6,843 nt of DNA from assembly GCA_016929205.1 (NCBI GenBank), contig JAFGJF010000201.1, positions 1-6,843 of the forward strand, given 5' to 3'. The translations under genes were made by a program, and so were the position numbers. Source of the DNA: Anaerolineae bacterium. Its GTDB lineage: Bacteria > Chloroflexota > Anaerolineae > JAFGEY01. Shown one piece after another: positions 5,342 through 6,843 of this stretch. The notes below the pieces were generated by a model. The model did no database searches. It worked only from the letters and a program-made list of their open reading frames with translations, and was not told where the DNA came from. Within the stretch, counting starts at the first letter, position 1. Each line of letters starts with the position of its first letter.

Positions 5342-6393
5342 ATGCCAAGATCTCGCGTACTTGGATCCACCCTGATCCTGCTACTATTTGTATTCGGCGG
5401 TCTCTATTCTGGCTTTCCCCGGAGAACCGCCCGCTCACAGCAGCAGTCCCAGGCGCAGCACCAGGCTTATGCTGAGGTGGCGGGTTGCGCCATCTTTCCA
5501 GACGATAACATCTGGAACGCGCCCGTCGAGTCGCTGCCGGTAGATGCCCATTCGGACACTTACATCATCACCATCGGTAGCAGCGGCTCGCTCCACCCCG
5601 ACTTTGGCAGCGGCGAATGGCCGCCCGGCTCCGGTTCTCCGATCGGCATTTCCTACACCGACGTGCCGGGCACCCAGGCCATGGTCTCGATCACCTTTAC
5701 CTATGCCGACGAAAGCGATCCCTCGCCCTATCCCATTCCCACAGCCGCCCCGATCGAAGGTGGCCCAAGCAGCAGCGGCGACCGACACGTGCTGGTCGTC
5801 GAGCGCGACAACTGCCTGCTGTACGAGCTGTACGACGCCTGGCCGCAGGCCGATGGGAGCTGGCAAGCCGGCTCGGGCGCGATCTTTGATCTGAATTCGA
5901 ACGCCCTTCGCCCGGCGGGCTGGACCTCGGCCGATGCAGCCGGCCTGCCGATCCTGGCCGGGCTGGTCCGCTACGACGAGGTGGCTGCGGGCGAAATCGA
6001 TCACGCGCTGCGCTTCACCGCGCCGCACACCCGCCGGGCCACCGTCTGGCCCGCGCGCCACTATGCCTCGAGCCTGACCGGGATCAATACCCGCCGATGG
6101 GGCAGCGCTTCCGTTTGAAAGCCAGTTTTGACCTCGCCGGTTTTTCACCCCAGGTGCAGGTCATCCTCCAGGCGCTCAAAACATATGGCATGATTCTGGC
6201 CGACAACGGCTCGGCCTGGTACATCTCGGGCGCGCCCGACGAACGTTGGGACAACGACGTGCTGCACGAGCTGTCGCAGGTCAAAGGTTCGGACTTGGAG
6301 GCGGTAGACGTGTCGTCGTTGATGATCAACTCAGATTCGGGACAGGCGCGAACGTATGGACATCATATCTACCTGCCATCGATCCTCAAATAA
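5342..6393 (+). pseudogene. Secreted protein of unknown function, interrupted by a one-base frameshift
   Basis: ATG 5342 is chosen because AAGGAG (5326-5331) lies ten bases upstream and it opens a signal peptide: a basic MPRSR then the hydrophobic LGSTLILLLFVFGGLYSG. The mature part starts around CAIFPDDNIWNAPVESLPVD and includes GDRHVLVVERDNCLLYELYDAW, GAIFDLNSNALRPAGWTSAD and RYDEVAAGEIDHALRFT. I recall this as a conserved exported family without a known activity. The frame stops at 6118 after GINTRRWGSASV, but the next frame at once gives PPMGQRFRLKASFDLAGF and runs to 6393. Adding one C in the C-run at 6090-6092 joins both into about 350 residues. The joined product ends in IYLPSILK. Causes could be a true mutation, a read error, or less likely programmed slippage, because no canonical slippery site is present. 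Confidence 0.8.
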
Positions 6394-6438
6394 CCCAAGC
6401 GCAATTCAAAACGTCAACAAAACCAAGTCGACCAGATC

Positions 6439-6450
6439 TGACATTTGTCA
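6439..6450. promoter_or_regulatory. Possible operator TGACA-TT-TGTCA
   Basis: This is a short perfect inverted repeat with a two-base spacer, 24 bp before a TACAAT -10-like element. Its position would suit a regulator of the DUF1858 gene. The arms are only five bases, so chance is possible. Confidence 0.3.
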
Positions 6451-6473
6451 TAGCGCGCGGTGACCTTGTGCAG

Positions 6474-6479
6474 TACAAT
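6474..6479 (+). promoter_or_regulatory. Possible -10 element TACAAT
   Basis: TACAAT matches five of six -10 bases and would start transcription near 6486, about 46 bases before the DUF1858 start. No good -35 is found at 16-18 bp, so it may need an activator or may not be a promoter. Confidence 0.35.
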
Positions 6480-6531
6480 AAAAGTGAATTCAAACAAACA
6501 GTCAGCTGGATAACTTGCAGGGGATAAAACG

Positions 6532-6843
6532 ATGACAGAGAATCTATCTCCAGATACGCCGATCAACGAACTGTTGGAGACATATCCGTTTCTGGTCGAG
6601 TTTTTAGTTGTTTACAACCCCAAGTACGCCTTGCTAAAAAGCGAAGCGATGCGGGCCACAGTCGGCAAAGCGGATATCGACCGTCCGCCAGCCACGCTCC
6701 AGCAGATCGCCGGGATCGGCGGCATCTCACCGGACATGCTGATCGCGGACATCACCGCCGAGATTGAAAAGGCGGATACAAACCATCCGGCGGATACAAA
6801 CCATCCGGCGGATACAAACCATCCGGCGGATACAAACCATCCG
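6532..6843 (+). CDS. DUF1858-type domain protein with repeat tail (3' partial)
   Basis: The ATG at 6532 follows AGGGG (6519-6523) at eight bases. The 104 visible residues run off the right edge. Residues 6-79 match the DUF1858 pattern by eye: SPDTPINELLETYPFLVEFL, then VVYNPKYALLKSEAMRATVG, then ATLQQIAGIGGISPDMLIADI. This is the NPK...LK..R.TVG version without the cysteine pair of the short form. In known proteins that version often precedes hemerythrin-like or PAS domains linked to redox or nitric oxide sensing; here the downstream part is unseen, so that role is only a possibility. From residue 81 the protein is four exact ADTNHP hexapeptides, encoded by an 18-bp repeat that probably forms an interdomain linker. 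There is no signal peptide, so it is likely cytoplasmic. Confidence 0.8.
   Translation, partial: MTENLSPDTPINELLETYPFLVEFLVVYNPKYALLKSEAMRATVGKADIDRPPATLQQIAGIGGISPDMLIADITAEIEKADTNHPADTNHPADTNHPADTNHP
6772..6843 (+). repeat. 18-bp tandem repeat, four exact copies to the window edge
   Basis: GCGGATACAAACCATCCG is repeated without change at 6772-6789, 6790-6807, 6808-6825 and 6826-6843, and may continue beyond the window. It encodes ADTNHP. Read in circular phase, it shares CATCCGGCGGATA with the array at 2181-2263 but is read in another frame. Perfect identity points to recent expansion. Confidence 0.95.

Noticed and set aside
5474..5490. VAGC lipobox in the secreted protein
   Set aside because: The cysteine is about residue 49, well beyond the hydrophobic segment (about 8-24), too far for a lipoprotein signal.
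6772..6843. Possible CRISPR array
   Set aside because: The copies are directly adjacent with no spacers and lie in frame within a gene; it is a plain tandem repeat.

Overview
The window looks like a piece of a Chloroflexota genome, probably from the Anaerolineae/Caldilineae side. This rests on recognition, not on a search. Two secreted proteins end in the short YLP-hydrophobic tail common in that phylum. DUF11 repeats, a Ca-binding insert next to a VWA domain, and a DUF5667-type membrane protein behind an ECF sigma factor also fit. The DNA is moderately GC-rich and unusually full of short palindromic and tandem repeats.

Layout from left to right. Bases 1-1779 (+) are the 3' part of a large secreted VWA/DUF11 adhesin-like protein whose start lies outside the window. 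Bases 1780-2168 hold no convincing gene. They carry a perfect 14-bp hairpin, an extended -10 promoter, a 14-bp tandem repeat and a nested RNA hairpin, and then lead into an unrecognised 241-residue protein (2169-2894, +) whose N-terminus is built from an 18-bp repeat. On the minus strand there is a probable 34-residue membrane peptide (2909-3013), a GC-rich terminator (3074-3099), and a translationally coupled pair. That pair is an ECF sigma factor (5132-4512) followed, with an ATGA overlap, by a one-pass membrane protein (4515-3145) with an exceptionally long Asn/Gln and Asp/Gln repeat tail. The pair reads as a sigma/anti-sigma switch.

The divergent region 5133-5341 contains a near-consensus sigma-70-type promoter and a 20-bp leader hairpin abutting the ribosome binding site of a secreted protein of unknown function (5342-6393). 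That gene is broken by a one-base frameshift near 6090. The window ends in a DUF1858-type gene (6532 onward, +) that runs into four exact copies of an 18-bp repeat related to the one in the 2169-2894 gene.

Apart from the sigma/anti-sigma pair, the genes do not form an obvious pathway. The clearest theme is envelope-facing proteins together with repeat-driven change of protein-coding sequence: an 18-bp palindrome-cored repeat sits in frame in two unrelated genes, a different 18-bp unit is amplified in a third, and an inverted repeat lies inside the sigma-factor linker.
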